Counted from the stretch's first letter, positions 36,323-45,960 are shown. The stretch: 64,000 nt of DNA from an uncultured Peptococcaceae bacterium (GCA_910585405.1 CAJUDO010000003.1:98482-162481), one strand, 5' to 3'. Numbers and translations are program-made. Notes: generated by a model not told the origin, from the sequence alone.

Positions 36323-37239
36323 TGGACATCTTTGAAGCACAAATTACCGCTGCAGAAAGCGGTACACGGCTGGACACCTATCTGGCAGCAATATTAGATG
36401 GGATATCCCGTTCTTATATACAAAAATTAATCAGCGAGCAATACATTCTCATAAACAGTCGTCCCGTAAAGGCCAATTATAAAATTAAGACTGCTGATCA
36501 AGTATTCGTAGAAATTCCTGATGCCGCTCCCATTGATATTTTGCCGGAGCCCATGGATTTGGATATTGTCTACGAAGACGGAGATCTGCTTATTGTGAAT
36601 AAACCAATGGGTATGGTAGTGCATCCTGCCCATGGTCACTACCACGGTACATTGGTCAATGGGCTTCTCGCACACTGCACAGATTTATCCGGCATCAACG
36701 GTAAAATGCGTCCTGGTATTGTCCATCGCATTGATAAAGACACCTCCGGGCTTTTAATGATTGCAAAAAACGATATGGCCCATCAACATTTGGCTGCGCA
36801 ATTAAAAGAGCACAGCACAAAGCGGGCTTACTACGCTCTAGTGCAAGGTGTCCTCAGTGAACCTGCCGGTCTAATCGACGCACCTATCGGTCGTCATGAA
36901 ACAGAGCGCAAAAAAATGGCAGTGAATCTAAAAAACGGAAAGGAAGCCCGCACGCATTATTATGTAAAAGAACGATTCGCTCGCAACACCTTTATTGAAT
37001 GTCGTCTCGAAACCGGCCGTACCCATCAAATTCGCGTACACATGGCGTATCTGGGACATCCTCTTGTGGGGGATCCTTTATATGGCACCCGCAAAAATAA
37101 CTTGGATTTTCCCGGACAGGCTCTGCACGCATATGCCTTGGGCTTCATCCATCCGCGAACTGAAGAACCGTTGTATTTTGAAGCCCCATTACCCCAACAC
37201 TTTCAAACTGTATTAAAAGAATTGGCACAAGGAGTGTGA
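36322..37239 (+). CDS. rluD: 23S rRNA pseudouridine synthase, RluD family
   Basis: A 305-residue enzyme that isomerises uridines in 23S rRNA helix 69 or a related site. An amino-terminal S4 RNA-binding domain (residues 13-60) is followed by the RluA-family catalytic domain with HRIDKDTSGLLMIAKN (catalytic Asp) and ETGRTHQIRVHMAYLGHPL. It overlaps lspA by one base. Exact target uridines cannot be read from sequence. Confidence 0.93.
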   Translation: MDIFEAQITAAESGTRLDTYLAAILDGISRSYIQKLISEQYILINSRPVKANYKIKTADQVFVEIPDAAPIDILPEPMDLDIVYEDGDLLIVNKPMGMVVHPAHGHYHGTLVNGLLAHCTDLSGINGKMRPGIVHRIDKDTSGLLMIAKNDMAHQHLAAQLKEHSTKRAYYALVQGVLSEPAGLIDAPIGRHETERKKMAVNLKNGKEARTHYYVKERFARNTFIECRLETGRTHQIRVHMAYLGHPLVGDPLYGTRKNNLDFPGQALHAYALGFIHPRTEEPLYFEAPLPQHFQTVLKELAQGV

Positions 37240-37244
37240 ATACC

Positions 37245-37796
37245 ATGACCAGCAACACCATTCTCATGGATCAATCGGCAATCAATCGTTCGCTGAGCCG
37301 TATTGCCCATGAAATTTTGGAACGCAACAAAGGAACAGATCACTTAGCCTTTATTGGTATACGCAGCCGCGGTATTCCCCTGGCATACCGTTTGGCGCAA
37401 AAAATATTTCAAATCGAAGGACAAGAGATTCCCGTAGGTGAACTGGATATCACTTCTTACCGCGATGATTTAGGGGAATATGCCGCCCACGCCGAATTTC
37501 CAGCTAATAAACTTCCTTTTGATGTAACCGGGAAAAAAATTATCCTCGTAGATGATGTGCTTTTTACTGGTCGTACCATTCGCGCTGCATTAGATGCCAT
37601 CATCGACCATGGTCGGCCTAAAAATATTCAATTGGCAGTACTAGTTGATCGTGGCCACCGCGAACTGCCTATCAAAGCTGACTTTGTAGGCAAAAGCATT
37701 CCCACCTCTCACTTAGAAGGAATTCATGTCTGCCTTACGGAAACGGACAAAATTGATGAGGTTGTACTCATCCGAGCTGAAAATTCCAAACAGTAA
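37245..37796 (+). CDS. pyrR: Bifunctional pyr operon regulator / uracil phosphoribosyltransferase
   Basis: A 183-residue PyrR. It binds UMP and pyr mRNA to cause attenuation in many Bacillota and has weak uracil phosphoribosyltransferase activity. The PRPP motif is IILVDDVLFTGRTIRAA, with IGIRSRGIPLA before it. The start is ATG 37245, with AAGGAG 10 bases upstream; the GTG at 37236 abuts that site. It is the last gene of the operon, as in many Clostridia, but no pyr genes follow here. Confidence 0.94.
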   Translation: MTSNTILMDQSAINRSLSRIAHEILERNKGTDHLAFIGIRSRGIPLAYRLAQKIFQIEGQEIPVGELDITSYRDDLGEYAAHAEFPANKLPFDVTGKKIILVDDVLFTGRTIRAALDAIIDHGRPKNIQLAVLVDRGHRELPIKADFVGKSIPTSHLEGIHVCLTETDKIDEVVLIRAENSKQ

Positions 37797-37849
37797 TAAA
37801 GACATTTTGTAATCATTTTTATCAATTTTTTTGTATATTTATGTTTCCA

Positions 37850-37874
37850 GACGGCGATTGTGCCGTCCTTTTTA
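37850..37874 (+). terminator. Intrinsic terminator after pyrR
   Basis: GACGGC-GATTGT-GCCGTC followed by CTTTTTATTTTC. It lies 54 bases after pyrR. Confidence 0.7.
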
Positions 37875-38007
37875 TTTTCTTTCATCATATCGTTATCACT
37901 TTTTTCACAATGTTCTAAGATTATTCTATGCCGTATTTCTTCCAAAGCTTTCTTCCACCTTATGCGCAAAATATCACCAGAAAAAAACAATATTTTTCAT
38001 TTATTCC

Positions 38008-38036
38008 GTTTACAAATGAGTTTTTTTTTGTTATAT
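38008..38036 (+). promoter_or_regulatory. Candidate promoter of the tandem LysR genes
   Basis: TTTACA at 38008-38013 and TATATT at 38031-38036, 17 bases apart, about 70 bases before the LysR start. The gap 37797-38105 holds only this and the pyrR terminator. Confidence 0.5.
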
Positions 38037-38105
38037 TATTTGTATATGTATAGAAACGCATCTAAATTAAGAAATTTTATTTAGATATCACAGGAGGGAT
38101 ATTCA

Positions 38106-39020
38106 ATGTTAAGTGACAGCATGCGTGTATTTATCACTGTTGCTGATAAAAAAAATTTTTCCAAAGCTGCCAAAGCGCTTTCTTTGACACAGCCAGCTGT
38201 CAGCTTTCAGATTCAAACATTGGAGCAATACTATCAGACCATGTTATTTGACCGTGTAAATCGTCATGTCAAACTAACTGCTGCCGGGGAATTGCTTTTG
38301 GATTATGCAATCCATATGAACAATCTGCAGGCCGAATTGGAACGCAATATGCAACAACTGACAGGACATGTGAAAGGAGAACTGCTTATCGGTGCCAGCA
38401 CTACGATTGGAGAATACATTCTGCCCTATGTAGTCGGTAGCTTTAAACAGGATTACCCTGATGTAAACGTGACGATTCAAATCATGAATACAAAAGAAAT
38501 CAGTAGCGCCGTGGAAAGTAAAACCTTTGATTTAGGCATTATCGAAGGACCATTGGAGCAGTCAGATGTAATTGAAGCACATAATTTCTTAGAAGATGAA
38601 TTGGTTTTAGCTATTCCTAGCGACCATCCATTTGCGAAAAAAGAATCCATCACCTTAGAAGAATTGAAAGAACTGCCATACATCACCCGTGAACCAGGAT
38701 CTGGCAGTCGCCTCATTTTTGAACAGGCATTGATTGATGCTGATATTGATATCGAAGATCTCAATATCGTGATGGAATTGGGCAGCACCACTTCTATCAA
38801 ATCTGCCATCATGGGCGGCCTGGGTGTTTCCACAATCTCCAAATGGGCTGTGCAAGATCTGGTGAAAGCCGGTAAGGTAGCTGCATTAAATGTACAGGGA
38901 CTGACCTTAAAACGCAGTTTCCATATCATCTTAAATCAGGAAAAATTCCATTCAGAAGCAACGGGGAAATTCCTCGACTTCCTTGATGTGGACAACATCA
39001 ATAAAATTCTGGAACACTAA
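38106..39020 (+). CDS. LysR family transcriptional regulator, tandem copy 1
   Basis: A 304-residue LysR-type regulator. The helix-turn-helix is FSKAAKALSLTQPAVSFQIQ; the effector domain contains GASTTIGEYILP and the late loop ITREPGSGSR. The GASTTIGEY phrase is common in CysB/YeiE-like LysR regulators of anaerobic Bacillota. It is followed 32 bases later by a close paralogue, evidence of tandem duplication. Neither has a neighbouring target gene apart from the pyrR operon upstream. Confidence 0.88.
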   Translation: MLSDSMRVFITVADKKNFSKAAKALSLTQPAVSFQIQTLEQYYQTMLFDRVNRHVKLTAAGELLLDYAIHMNNLQAELERNMQQLTGHVKGELLIGASTTIGEYILPYVVGSFKQDYPDVNVTIQIMNTKEISSAVESKTFDLGIIEGPLEQSDVIEAHNFLEDELVLAIPSDHPFAKKESITLEELKELPYITREPGSGSRLIFEQALIDADIDIEDLNIVMELGSTTSIKSAIMGGLGVSTISKWAVQDLVKAGKVAALNVQGLTLKRSFHIILNQEKFHSEATGKFLDFLDVDNINKILEH

Positions 39021-39052
39021 CAGGTGTCCCTTATGTATAGGAGTTGAGATTA

Positions 39053-39964
39053 ATGTTAAATGACAGTATTCGAGTGTTTTTGACCGTTGTGGAAAAGAAA
39101 AGCTTTTCCAAAGCTGCCAAAGCCCTCTTTTTAACCCAACCAGCAGTCAGTTTTCAGATTCAAATGCTGGAGGAATATTACGGTACCAGATTGTTTGACC
39201 GTGTAAGCCGCAACATCATTCTTACAGAGGCAGGGCATCTGTTGCTGAAATATGCAAACGAAATGAATCGTTTACAATCCGAACTGGAACGGGAGATGCA
39301 GGATCTCACCAGCAATATCAAAGGTAAATTGAGAATCGGTGCCAGCACCACCATTGGTGAATATATTGCGCCTTATATTTTAGGTGCTTTCAAAAATATG
39401 TATCCAGATGTAGAGTTAAGCCTGGAGGTTGCCAATTCAGAAGACATCGAAGCATCCATCCATGATACCACATTGGATATCGGTTTGATTGAAGGACCAT
39501 TGATCGGCAAAGATTTGGAATCCATTCCATTCCTCACCGATCATTTGCAGCTAATCACCAGCACCAATCATCCTTGGGCTAATCTGGACACCATTTCCGT
39601 ATTTGAACTGGACAAATTTCCCTTCATCTCACGTGAAAAAGGCTCCGGCACCCGTATTGAAACCGAGCAGCATTTGAAAAAAGCCGGTTTTTCTGCAAAC
39701 AACCTGAATATCATCATGGAGCTAGGCAGTTCCTCTGCCATTAAAGCTGCCGTAGAAAGCGGCTTGGGAATCTCCATCTTGTCCAAATGGGCAGTGCAGG
39801 ATAAAGCAAAAGCAGGATTGTTGCACACAATCAACCTGAAGGAAGACGAGTTTACCCGTGTATTCCGTATCATTTATCACAAGAAAAAATTCAAAACACA
39901 GGCTAGTGAAGAATTTTTACGTTTCTTAAAATCTGATGAAATCGAAACAATTATCAGCCACTAA
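39053..39964 (+). CDS. LysR family transcriptional regulator, tandem copy 2
   Basis: A 303-residue paralogue of the preceding gene, alike throughout (KAALFLTQPAVSFQIQ-type helix, GASTTIGEYIAP, SREKGSGTRIE). The start is ATG 39053, with GGAG 9 bases upstream; the in-frame TTG at 39044 is too near that site. The effector-binding domains differ more than the DNA-binding domains, suggesting similar operators but different signals. A terminator follows. Confidence 0.88.
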   Translation: MLNDSIRVFLTVVEKKSFSKAAKALFLTQPAVSFQIQMLEEYYGTRLFDRVSRNIILTEAGHLLLKYANEMNRLQSELEREMQDLTSNIKGKLRIGASTTIGEYIAPYILGAFKNMYPDVELSLEVANSEDIEASIHDTTLDIGLIEGPLIGKDLESIPFLTDHLQLITSTNHPWANLDTISVFELDKFPFISREKGSGTRIETEQHLKKAGFSANNLNIIMELGSSSAIKAAVESGLGISILSKWAVQDKAKAGLLHTINLKEDEFTRVFRIIYHKKKFKTQASEEFLRFLKSDEIETIISH

Positions 39965-39971
39965 CCGCATA

Positions 39972-40016
39972 GAAAAACCGCTTGAGAATTTTGTATGATT
40001 CTCAAGCGGTTTTTTC
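39972..40016 (+). terminator. Intrinsic terminator after the tandem LysR genes
   Basis: AAAACCGCTTGAGAAT pairs with ATTCTCAAGCGGTTTT and ends in a T run. The remaining bases to 40257 hold no gene that I can support. Confidence 0.88.
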
Positions 40017-40257
40017 GCTACCGCAATCTTTATTATCCTGCTATAATAAATAATTTCCGCAAAAGCTTTTGCTCTATCATTCTTTCACAGTTTTCCTTGC
40101 CATCACCGACTAAAACAACATTGCAGAATAGAGTAATCCATTTTCAAAAAGCATACATAAATCACGTGAAACATTTTGGTGAAACGAACTCTTTTTTAAT
40201 TCAACTCCCATCCCTTTTAAAAAACCACCGCGCCAAAACAATCTAGACAGCACTTTA

Positions 40258-40710
40258 TCAAACCCTTTTCTCCATCAGATAATTTGTCAAAATACAGTTT
40301 CCTCTGATAACCTGCTGCGCTCGAACTACTTCATATCCTCTGTTTTCAAAAAATGGCCTTGCCGTAATAGAAGCATGGGTTACAATTTTCTCTACCGTGC
40401 AGGCCTTCTCCAATTGGTCACAAAGCATAGAAGCAACGCCTTGCCTCTGGTAATCTTTGTGAACATACAGCCGATCCAGATAGCCCGTCTGCGCAATGTC
40501 GCCAAACCCAATAATCATTTCATCCTCAACTGCAACCATACTGTAATGCGCCTGAAGCGATAAGTCCCATTGCACCAAATCCATCTCTCCCGTTGCCCAC
40601 GCATCCAACTGTTCTTTCGTATAATCTCCGGCATTTACACAATGCACCGTATCATAAAACAATTCTGCCGTCTCTTCGCAATCCGAAGCTTGATACCTCC
40701 GAATAATCAT
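40258..40710 (-). CDS. GNAT family N-acetyltransferase
   Basis: A 150-residue acetyl-CoA-dependent acetyltransferase. The acetyl-CoA pyrophosphate loop is HKDYQRQGVASMLCDQLE, the usual motif A. The carboxy-terminal FFENRGYEVVRAQQVI matches motif B. The start is ATG 40710 (MIIRRYQASDCEE), with AGGAGAG 5 bases before; the open frame extends to 40737 without a site. The substrate is unknown. Confidence 0.88.
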   Translation of the reverse strand: MIIRRYQASDCEETAELFYDTVHCVNAGDYTKEQLDAWATGEMDLVQWDLSLQAHYSMVAVEDEMIIGFGDIAQTGYLDRLYVHKDYQRQGVASMLCDQLEKACTVEKIVTHASITARPFFENRGYEVVRAQQVIRGNCILTNYLMEKRV

Positions 40711-40831
40711 TTTCACTCTCCTGTAAATGTTCTTCATGCATCAGCCGAACATCTTCCATCTGTCACACACTCATTGTCCTTCTAAATCGAATGGATTCAC
40801 CAGAATACGCTAAAACACCTTCCAATCTGTT

Positions 40832-41434
40832 TTACAATTCTTCCGCCTTATATGCATAATATCCTTCATAATAATAGCTATGGTCAATTCCTTTCATGTA
40901 GATTTCACGGTCATCAATATGGTCAGTCAGCGCATGTTTCAAAAGGAATTTCACTTCAATATCTTTGATGGGACTTCGCTCCATCGCAAGCAAATAATCC
41001 TCTTTGTCCACCTTGCTCCAGTCAATCACATATCCGATCTCTTTCTTCAGCATGAGATCCAGCCAGATTCTTGCGCTTCTTCCATTTCCCTCTCTGAAGG
41101 GATGGGCAATGTTCATTTCTACATATTTTTCAATGATTTCCTCAAAAGTTGACTGCGGCATTTTATCAATATTCTGCAATGCTGTTTCCAGATACACAAG
41201 GGGCACGAATCTAAAACTCCCTTTGGCAAGATTGACCTTGCGAAGTTCACCGGCAAAATCATAGATTTCATCGAAAAGGTAGCAATGAATCCTTGCAAGG
41301 CTCTCATATGTGCCAGGCTCCAGTTTTTCCAGAAAACCGTTCTCAAACATTTCTACAGCTTTTTGCTTACTGATTTTTTCTTCCGCTCTTGCCAATTCTG
41401 TCGAATCTGTGATCCCCAATTTATTTTCAAGCAT
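40832..41434 (-). CDS. Fic family protein, apparently self-inhibited (class III)
   Basis: A 200-residue Fic-domain enzyme, a class that usually transfers AMP to target proteins. The catalytic motif HPFREGNGRSAR is complete (His, acidic residue, GNGR). At the carboxy terminus SYYYEG matches the inhibitory pattern (S/T)xxxE(G/N), with Ser186 and Glu190; at this end it marks class III Fic proteins, whose Glu blocks ATP binding until released. No antitoxin gene is next to it, consistent with self-inhibition. Start chosen at ATG 41434 with GAGGG 6 bases upstream; ATG 41449 and GTG 41455 are also possible. The target is unknown. Confidence 0.85.
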   Translation of the reverse strand: MLENKLGITDSTELARAEEKISKQKAVEMFENGFLEKLEPGTYESLARIHCYLFDEIYDFAGELRKVNLAKGSFRFVPLVYLETALQNIDKMPQSTFEEIIEKYVEMNIAHPFREGNGRSARIWLDLMLKKEIGYVIDWSKVDKEDYLLAMERSPIKDIEVKFLLKHALTDHIDDREIYMKGIDHSYYYEGYYAYKAEEL

Positions 41435-41559
41435 ATCCTTCCCTCGCATTCCCACCTGTAGCTTTTGCTCATCGTATCATCATAAGTATAGCATTTTGTC
41501 GACGGCAATTCCACTGTAACTCTTATTTATATTATCACTGCCCTTTTCGGAAATTTTAT

Positions 41560-41593
41560 AAAAAAGCGAACTTCACAGAAACGTGAAATTCGC
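41560..41593 (-). terminator. Intrinsic terminator after pgeF
   Basis: Minus-strand GCGAATTTCAC-N6-GTGAAGTTCGC (one mismatch) followed by TTTTTTAT. It ends the cydD-cydC-pgeF unit. Confidence 0.85.
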
Positions 41594-41669
41594 CGCGCAT
41601 TTTCGAATTATATCAACTTGTTCCAGAAATCTTTCTCTCCAACCAAAATCCCCTTCTTTTTTCACACCG

Positions 41670-42482
41670 CTACGCCATCATCAAGAGCGCGCCGTTGCGG
41701 CCGGTTTTGCCTTGGTCGGCCCGATGGCTGAAAAAGGTCTGACTTTTTTGAAAGGTACACAAGCCGCTCACATCAATATGGTTTTCCTGTAGACCTGCTT
41801 CCAGCAATTGCAGCCGGTTGGCCTCCCACAAATCCAATTTTCCATGTTCCCCATCTGTGGGTACAATCAATTGCTCCGCAAAGGAAAATGCCTGACGAAA
41901 ACGTTCCAACACGGGCTGATCCACTTCATAGGCATCTTGAGAAATAGACGGACCGATAGCCGCCCTAATTTGCCGGACATCACAGCCATAGCTATCCACC
42001 ATCACCTGGGCCATGTTTGCAGCTATTTTTTGCACAGTGCCCTTCCAGCCGCAGTGACACACTGCAATGACCCGTTGCACCGGCTCATAAAACAGTACCG
42101 GCACACAATCGGCATAAAGCGTCATCAAGGCGATACCCCTTTCATTGGTAACCAAGCCATCTGTTTCCGACAACGCCTGCCGCGCGTCCAAAAAGCCCCG
42201 TCCCATATCCCCTTTCCCTACATGGGCTATATTGGCACTATGGACCTGATGACCACACACCACCTGCTCTGGAGAAATGCCCAAAACCGCCGCAAAGAGC
42301 TGCCGGTTTTGCTGCACAGTCACTACTTGATCTCCGCTGGTAAGTCCCAAATTCAAACCGGCATAACACCCTTGGCTGTATCCACCGCCTCTGCTGCTGA
42401 AGCCGTGGAGCAAATCCCGTTCTTTTTGCAAAAGCGGTGACTGAAACACCGTTAAGCGCCCTTTTCTCTCCTGTTGAAACAT
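41670..42482 (-). CDS. pgeF: Peptidoglycan editing factor PgeF (multicopper/laccase-domain family, YlmD-like)
   Basis: A 270-residue member of the YfiH/YlmD family. In E. coli PgeF removes wrongly incorporated L-Ser precursors from peptidoglycan synthesis; related proteins act on purine nucleosides. Zinc-site motifs are CGHQVHSANI, LYADCVPVLFYEP and AVCHCGWKGTVQ. The start is ATG 42482, with GGAGGA 6 bases upstream; the open frame continues up into cydC without a site. It follows cydC by 50 bases in the same direction. Confidence 0.88.
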   Translation of the reverse strand: MFQQERKGRLTVFQSPLLQKERDLLHGFSSRGGGYSQGCYAGLNLGLTSGDQVVTVQQNRQLFAAVLGISPEQVVCGHQVHSANIAHVGKGDMGRGFLDARQALSETDGLVTNERGIALMTLYADCVPVLFYEPVQRVIAVCHCGWKGTVQKIAANMAQVMVDSYGCDVRQIRAAIGPSISQDAYEVDQPVLERFRQAFSFAEQLIVPTDGEHGKLDLWEANRLQLLEAGLQENHIDVSGLCTFQKSQTFFSHRADQGKTGRNGALLMMA

Positions 42483-42532
42483 ACGTAATCCTCCATTCTC
42501 TCCTGCTTCTGCGTCTGATAATCTCATTCTCT

Positions 42533-44287
42533 TTATGACAGCCCTTGCCATGTTTCTCCGCCAAGCTGCTGTCGCTCCAACTGCCACATCTGATAAAATA
42601 TACTATCCTTCTGCTGCAATAAGACCTCTGCAGTCCCCTGCTCTACAATATCGCCATGCTGCAATACATACACACAATCCAACTCCTGCAAATGCTGCAA
42701 ACTATGGGTAATATAAATAAGAGTACGTCCCGCGCCCCACTTTCGCAGATGGGCGCGCAGCTGTTCCGCTGTGATCGCGTCCTGTCCCTGAAAAATTTCA
42801 TCTAATATCACAATGGGACAATCCCGCAGCCAGATTCTCGCCAAGGCCAATCTCTGCCGCTGTCCTCCAGAAAGCCGATAGCCATTGTCTCCCAGCATGG
42901 TATCCATGCCATCAGGCAGCGCTGTCACCACATCTTCCATACAAGCAAATTGCAGCGCCTGCTGTAATCTCGTTTCTGTGCTCTGCGAATTGGCTAGCAG
43001 CAAATTTTCCCGCACAGTTGCGGTGAACAAAAAGGGCGTCTGTTCTGCCACAGCAATGAGTTCCCGCAGCTGCTCCTTGGGATACTTCTCCAAGGGAATC
43101 CCGCCTAAGCAAATCTGTCCCCGCTGCGGCTGCCAAAAACCCACCAGCAGAGAGGCCAGCGTACTTTTTCCGCTACCGCTGGTTCCAACCAAAGCAAGCT
43201 TGGTACCGCGAGGACAATAAAGACTAAAATCTGTATAGACAGGCTGGCCATTTTCATAGGCAAAGGCAACATGCTCCACCGCAAGCTCCAAGCTCTGCGG
43301 AGTTTGCCACTTCCGCTCCGCGTCCTCTGTCTGTCGGGGCAGTTTCAGCAAATGATTGGCTGCCTCTAAGGACTGCTGCAGCTGAACGAGCGCCTGAGGA
43401 AAAGGCTGAATCGCCTCAAAACTGGACCAGATTAACAATAACACCATGGCGCTGTAAACACCATTCAGACTGCCCGCTGTCACCGCCGGTATGATTACCA
43501 GCAACGCCAGCACCAAAGATAAGTTGCTGCCATACTGCAGCAGACTGGTGGTAAGATTGCCCAACACACCTATATTGCGCTCCAGCCTTGCCATCTCCGC
43601 CAGCTTTTCTGTCATTCGCCCATAATAGGTTTGCTTTTCGCGGCTATTGTGCAAATCCGCCAAACCGCCCAGATAATCCTCTAACAAACTCTGCCACGTC
43701 TCCCGTTCTTCCGCCAGAGCTTTTGTCTTGTCCGCAGTCAGCTGCCCCATGCACCAAGGCAGCAAAATTCCAAAGCATGCAAATAAAAAGAGCAAAAGCA
43801 CCATGGCTGCCACACTAAAATGGGCCAGTACCACACTGCACACCAACAACACCAGGATAGCCGCTGCCGGTGCCATGACTGCCCGCAAATAAAAATATTT
43901 CAGCACATCGATATCCTTCAGCAGACGGTCAAATAGCTGACCGTGGCTATATTGCTGCAGACCTGCCGGCGCTGTCGGCTCAATTTGCGTATACACCTGC
44001 ACCCGCAGCGCTGTGAGAATGCGAAATGTGATTTTATGGGACACATATCGCTCACTGTAGCGTAAAAGCGCCCGCGAAATGCCGAAAAACCGCACGCCCA
44101 CAATATAAACCATCAAATCAAGCAGCGGCGGCTGCAGCGCTGCAAAGGAAATCAACACTGCCGAAACGGACAACAATCCCACATTTGCCAATACGGTAGC
44201 GGCAGCTAGCAAAACTGCACCGGCAATCAGCCAGCGAAAAGGGTGTAGCAAAGCCCATAAAAAACCATAGGTTTCTTTTCTTTTCAT
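42533..44287 (-). CDS. cydC: Thiol exporter ABC ATPase/permease subunit CydC
   Basis: A 584-residue half-transporter: about six membrane helices (residues 1-320) and an ATPase domain with GTSGSGKST, LSGGQRQRLALAR and IVILDEIFQGQD (Glu present). With CydD it exports cysteine or glutathione, needed for assembly of bd-type oxidase outside the membrane. It overlaps cydD by 4 bases (ATGA), so the two are translated together. No cydAB is present in the window. Confidence 0.9.
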   Translation of the reverse strand: MKRKETYGFLWALLHPFRWLIAGAVLLAAATVLANVGLLSVSAVLISFAALQPPLLDLMVYIVGVRFFGISRALLRYSERYVSHKITFRILTALRVQVYTQIEPTAPAGLQQYSHGQLFDRLLKDIDVLKYFYLRAVMAPAAAILVLLVCSVVLAHFSVAAMVLLLFLFACFGILLPWCMGQLTADKTKALAEERETWQSLLEDYLGGLADLHNSREKQTYYGRMTEKLAEMARLERNIGVLGNLTTSLLQYGSNLSLVLALLVIIPAVTAGSLNGVYSAMVLLLIWSSFEAIQPFPQALVQLQQSLEAANHLLKLPRQTEDAERKWQTPQSLELAVEHVAFAYENGQPVYTDFSLYCPRGTKLALVGTSGSGKSTLASLLVGFWQPQRGQICLGGIPLEKYPKEQLRELIAVAEQTPFLFTATVRENLLLANSQSTETRLQQALQFACMEDVVTALPDGMDTMLGDNGYRLSGGQRQRLALARIWLRDCPIVILDEIFQGQDAITAEQLRAHLRKWGAGRTLIYITHSLQHLQELDCVYVLQHGDIVEQGTAEVLLQQKDSIFYQMWQLERQQLGGETWQGLS

Positions 44288-45960
44288 GATTCCAGCCCCT
44301 TTCGCACCAACTCATAATAGGCTCCCCGCTGCCCCAGCAGCTCTTTCGGCGTGCCCTGCTCTATGACAGCGCCTTTTTCCAGCACAATCACCCTGTCAGC
44401 TAGCTGCAGCGTTGTCAGCCGGTGGGCTACCAGCAGAACTGTTCTCCCCTGCAATAGCTGCCGCAAGCTACGATTCAGCTGTTGTTCTGTGAGCAAATCC
44501 AAATTGGCAGTGGCTTCGTCCAACAGAATCAAATTCTTTTGCTGACAAATGGCCCGCACCATTGCGATCATCTGCCGCTGCCCGCCGGATAATCCCGCGC
44601 CGCCCTGTCCTACCTGTGTGTGCAGACCGTCCGGCAATTGCCGCAGCAGCTCCGCCAATCCCGTCTGCCGACAAACCTCCAAAATCCGCTCCTCAGATAA
44701 ATTCTCACTGCCGAAACGCAAATTATCCAAAATGCTGCCAGCAAAAATATACGGTCTCTGCTGAATCACCGCCGGTGCGCACTGCATGGTAATCTCACCG
44801 TCCTGCGGCTTTAAAAAGCCTTGCAGCAGATTCAGGACAGTGGTTTTTCCGCTGCCGCTGCGACCGGCCAGCGCCACCACCTCACCCGGCGCTACCGTAA
44901 AGGAAATATCCTGCAAAGCCGAAACCTCGGATCCCGGATAGCGCGCAGAAACATGCCGCAATTCCACCATGGGCACCTGCGCCCTATCCATAGTTACCTC
45001 CGTAATCAATTCCTCTTTGTCCAAAAAGGCAAAGAGCTCGGCGGCCGCTTCTCTGGTATTCAAACTGGTATGAAAATGTGCGCCCAAGGTTCGCAGCGGC
45101 TGATAAAATTCCGGAGCCGCCAACAAGATGAAAAATGCCGTGGCAAAATCCAGCTGTCCCTCCACCAGCCGCAAGCCCAATCCCACTGAGACTAAGGCGA
45201 TGCTGATGGTCGTGAACAGCTCCAGCGCCAGAGAAGACAAAAACGCCCAGCGCAACACTGCCAGTGTAGCCTGCGCATAGTCCTCGCCCACCTGCGCAAT
45301 CTTCTCACGCTGCCTGGCGCTCTGATTTAACAGCTTCAGCGTCGTGAGTCCCGCCATGACATCATGGAGATAACCGCTGAGCCGGTTAATAATTTTCCAT
45401 TGTTTCGCATTCACTTTGCCCGTCCATTTGCCAATGAGCATCATAAAAAAGGGAACCAGCGGCGCCGTCAATAACAAAATCACACCTGACAGTAAATCGC
45501 GAGGCAGAATAAAACAAAGAAACAGGAGCGGGATGACAGCTGCTTGAAAAAGCTGCGGCAAATATTTGCTGAAATAACTCTCCAAGGTGCCAATTCCCTC
45601 ATTGAGCAGATACATCACCTGTCCTTTTTGCTCCTGACCCATGGCAACAGGCCCAAGGGCAGCAATTTTTTGCAGCATCGCCTGCCGCAAATCCATCTGC
45701 ACACCTTGCCCCAACAAAAAAGCCAGATTTTCCTCCAAAGCCTGCAGCACAAACCGCAGCGTCACCAGCACCGTAAGCTGTATCAACTCCGGCAGCACAG
45801 CATAAAAATCCCCGCCATGCAAAAACACCTGATCCAAAATGCCCGCCAGCGTAAAGGCCTGCCCCAGAATCACTCCGGCACAGAGAATCCCGCAGAGGCA
45901 GCTGCCCAGCAAAAGCCCTTTTCTATGCATGCTTTGCCGCCAAAGATTGGCATCAATCAT
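44284..45960 (-). CDS. cydD: Thiol exporter ABC ATPase/permease subunit CydD
   Basis: A 558-residue half-transporter with about six membrane helices and an ATPase domain: GRSGSGKTT, LSGGQRQMIAMVRA, LILLDEATANLD and the switch His in LVAHRLTTL. The amino-terminal LGQAFTLAGILDQVFLHGG is typical of CydD. GGAGGG supports ATG 45960. It heads a cydD-cydC-pgeF unit. Confidence 0.9.
   Translation of the reverse strand: MIDANLWRQSMHRKGLLLGSCLCGILCAGVILGQAFTLAGILDQVFLHGGDFYAVLPELIQLTVLVTLRFVLQALEENLAFLLGQGVQMDLRQAMLQKIAALGPVAMGQEQKGQVMYLLNEGIGTLESYFSKYLPQLFQAAVIPLLFLCFILPRDLLSGVILLLTAPLVPFFMMLIGKWTGKVNAKQWKIINRLSGYLHDVMAGLTTLKLLNQSARQREKIAQVGEDYAQATLAVLRWAFLSSLALELFTTISIALVSVGLGLRLVEGQLDFATAFFILLAAPEFYQPLRTLGAHFHTSLNTREAAAELFAFLDKEELITEVTMDRAQVPMVELRHVSARYPGSEVSALQDISFTVAPGEVVALAGRSGSGKTTVLNLLQGFLKPQDGEITMQCAPAVIQQRPYIFAGSILDNLRFGSENLSEERILEVCRQTGLAELLRQLPDGLHTQVGQGGAGLSGGQRQMIAMVRAICQQKNLILLDEATANLDLLTEQQLNRSLRQLLQGRTVLLVAHRLTTLQLADRVIVLEKGAVIEQGTPKELLGQRGAYYELVRKGLES

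Noticed and set aside
37797..38105. PyrR-binding attenuator
   Set aside because: Only a simple terminator is present and no pyr gene follows.
39995..40246. 83-codon open frame after the tandem LysR genes
   Set aside because: It begins inside the terminator, has no ribosome site and has a non-protein-like composition.
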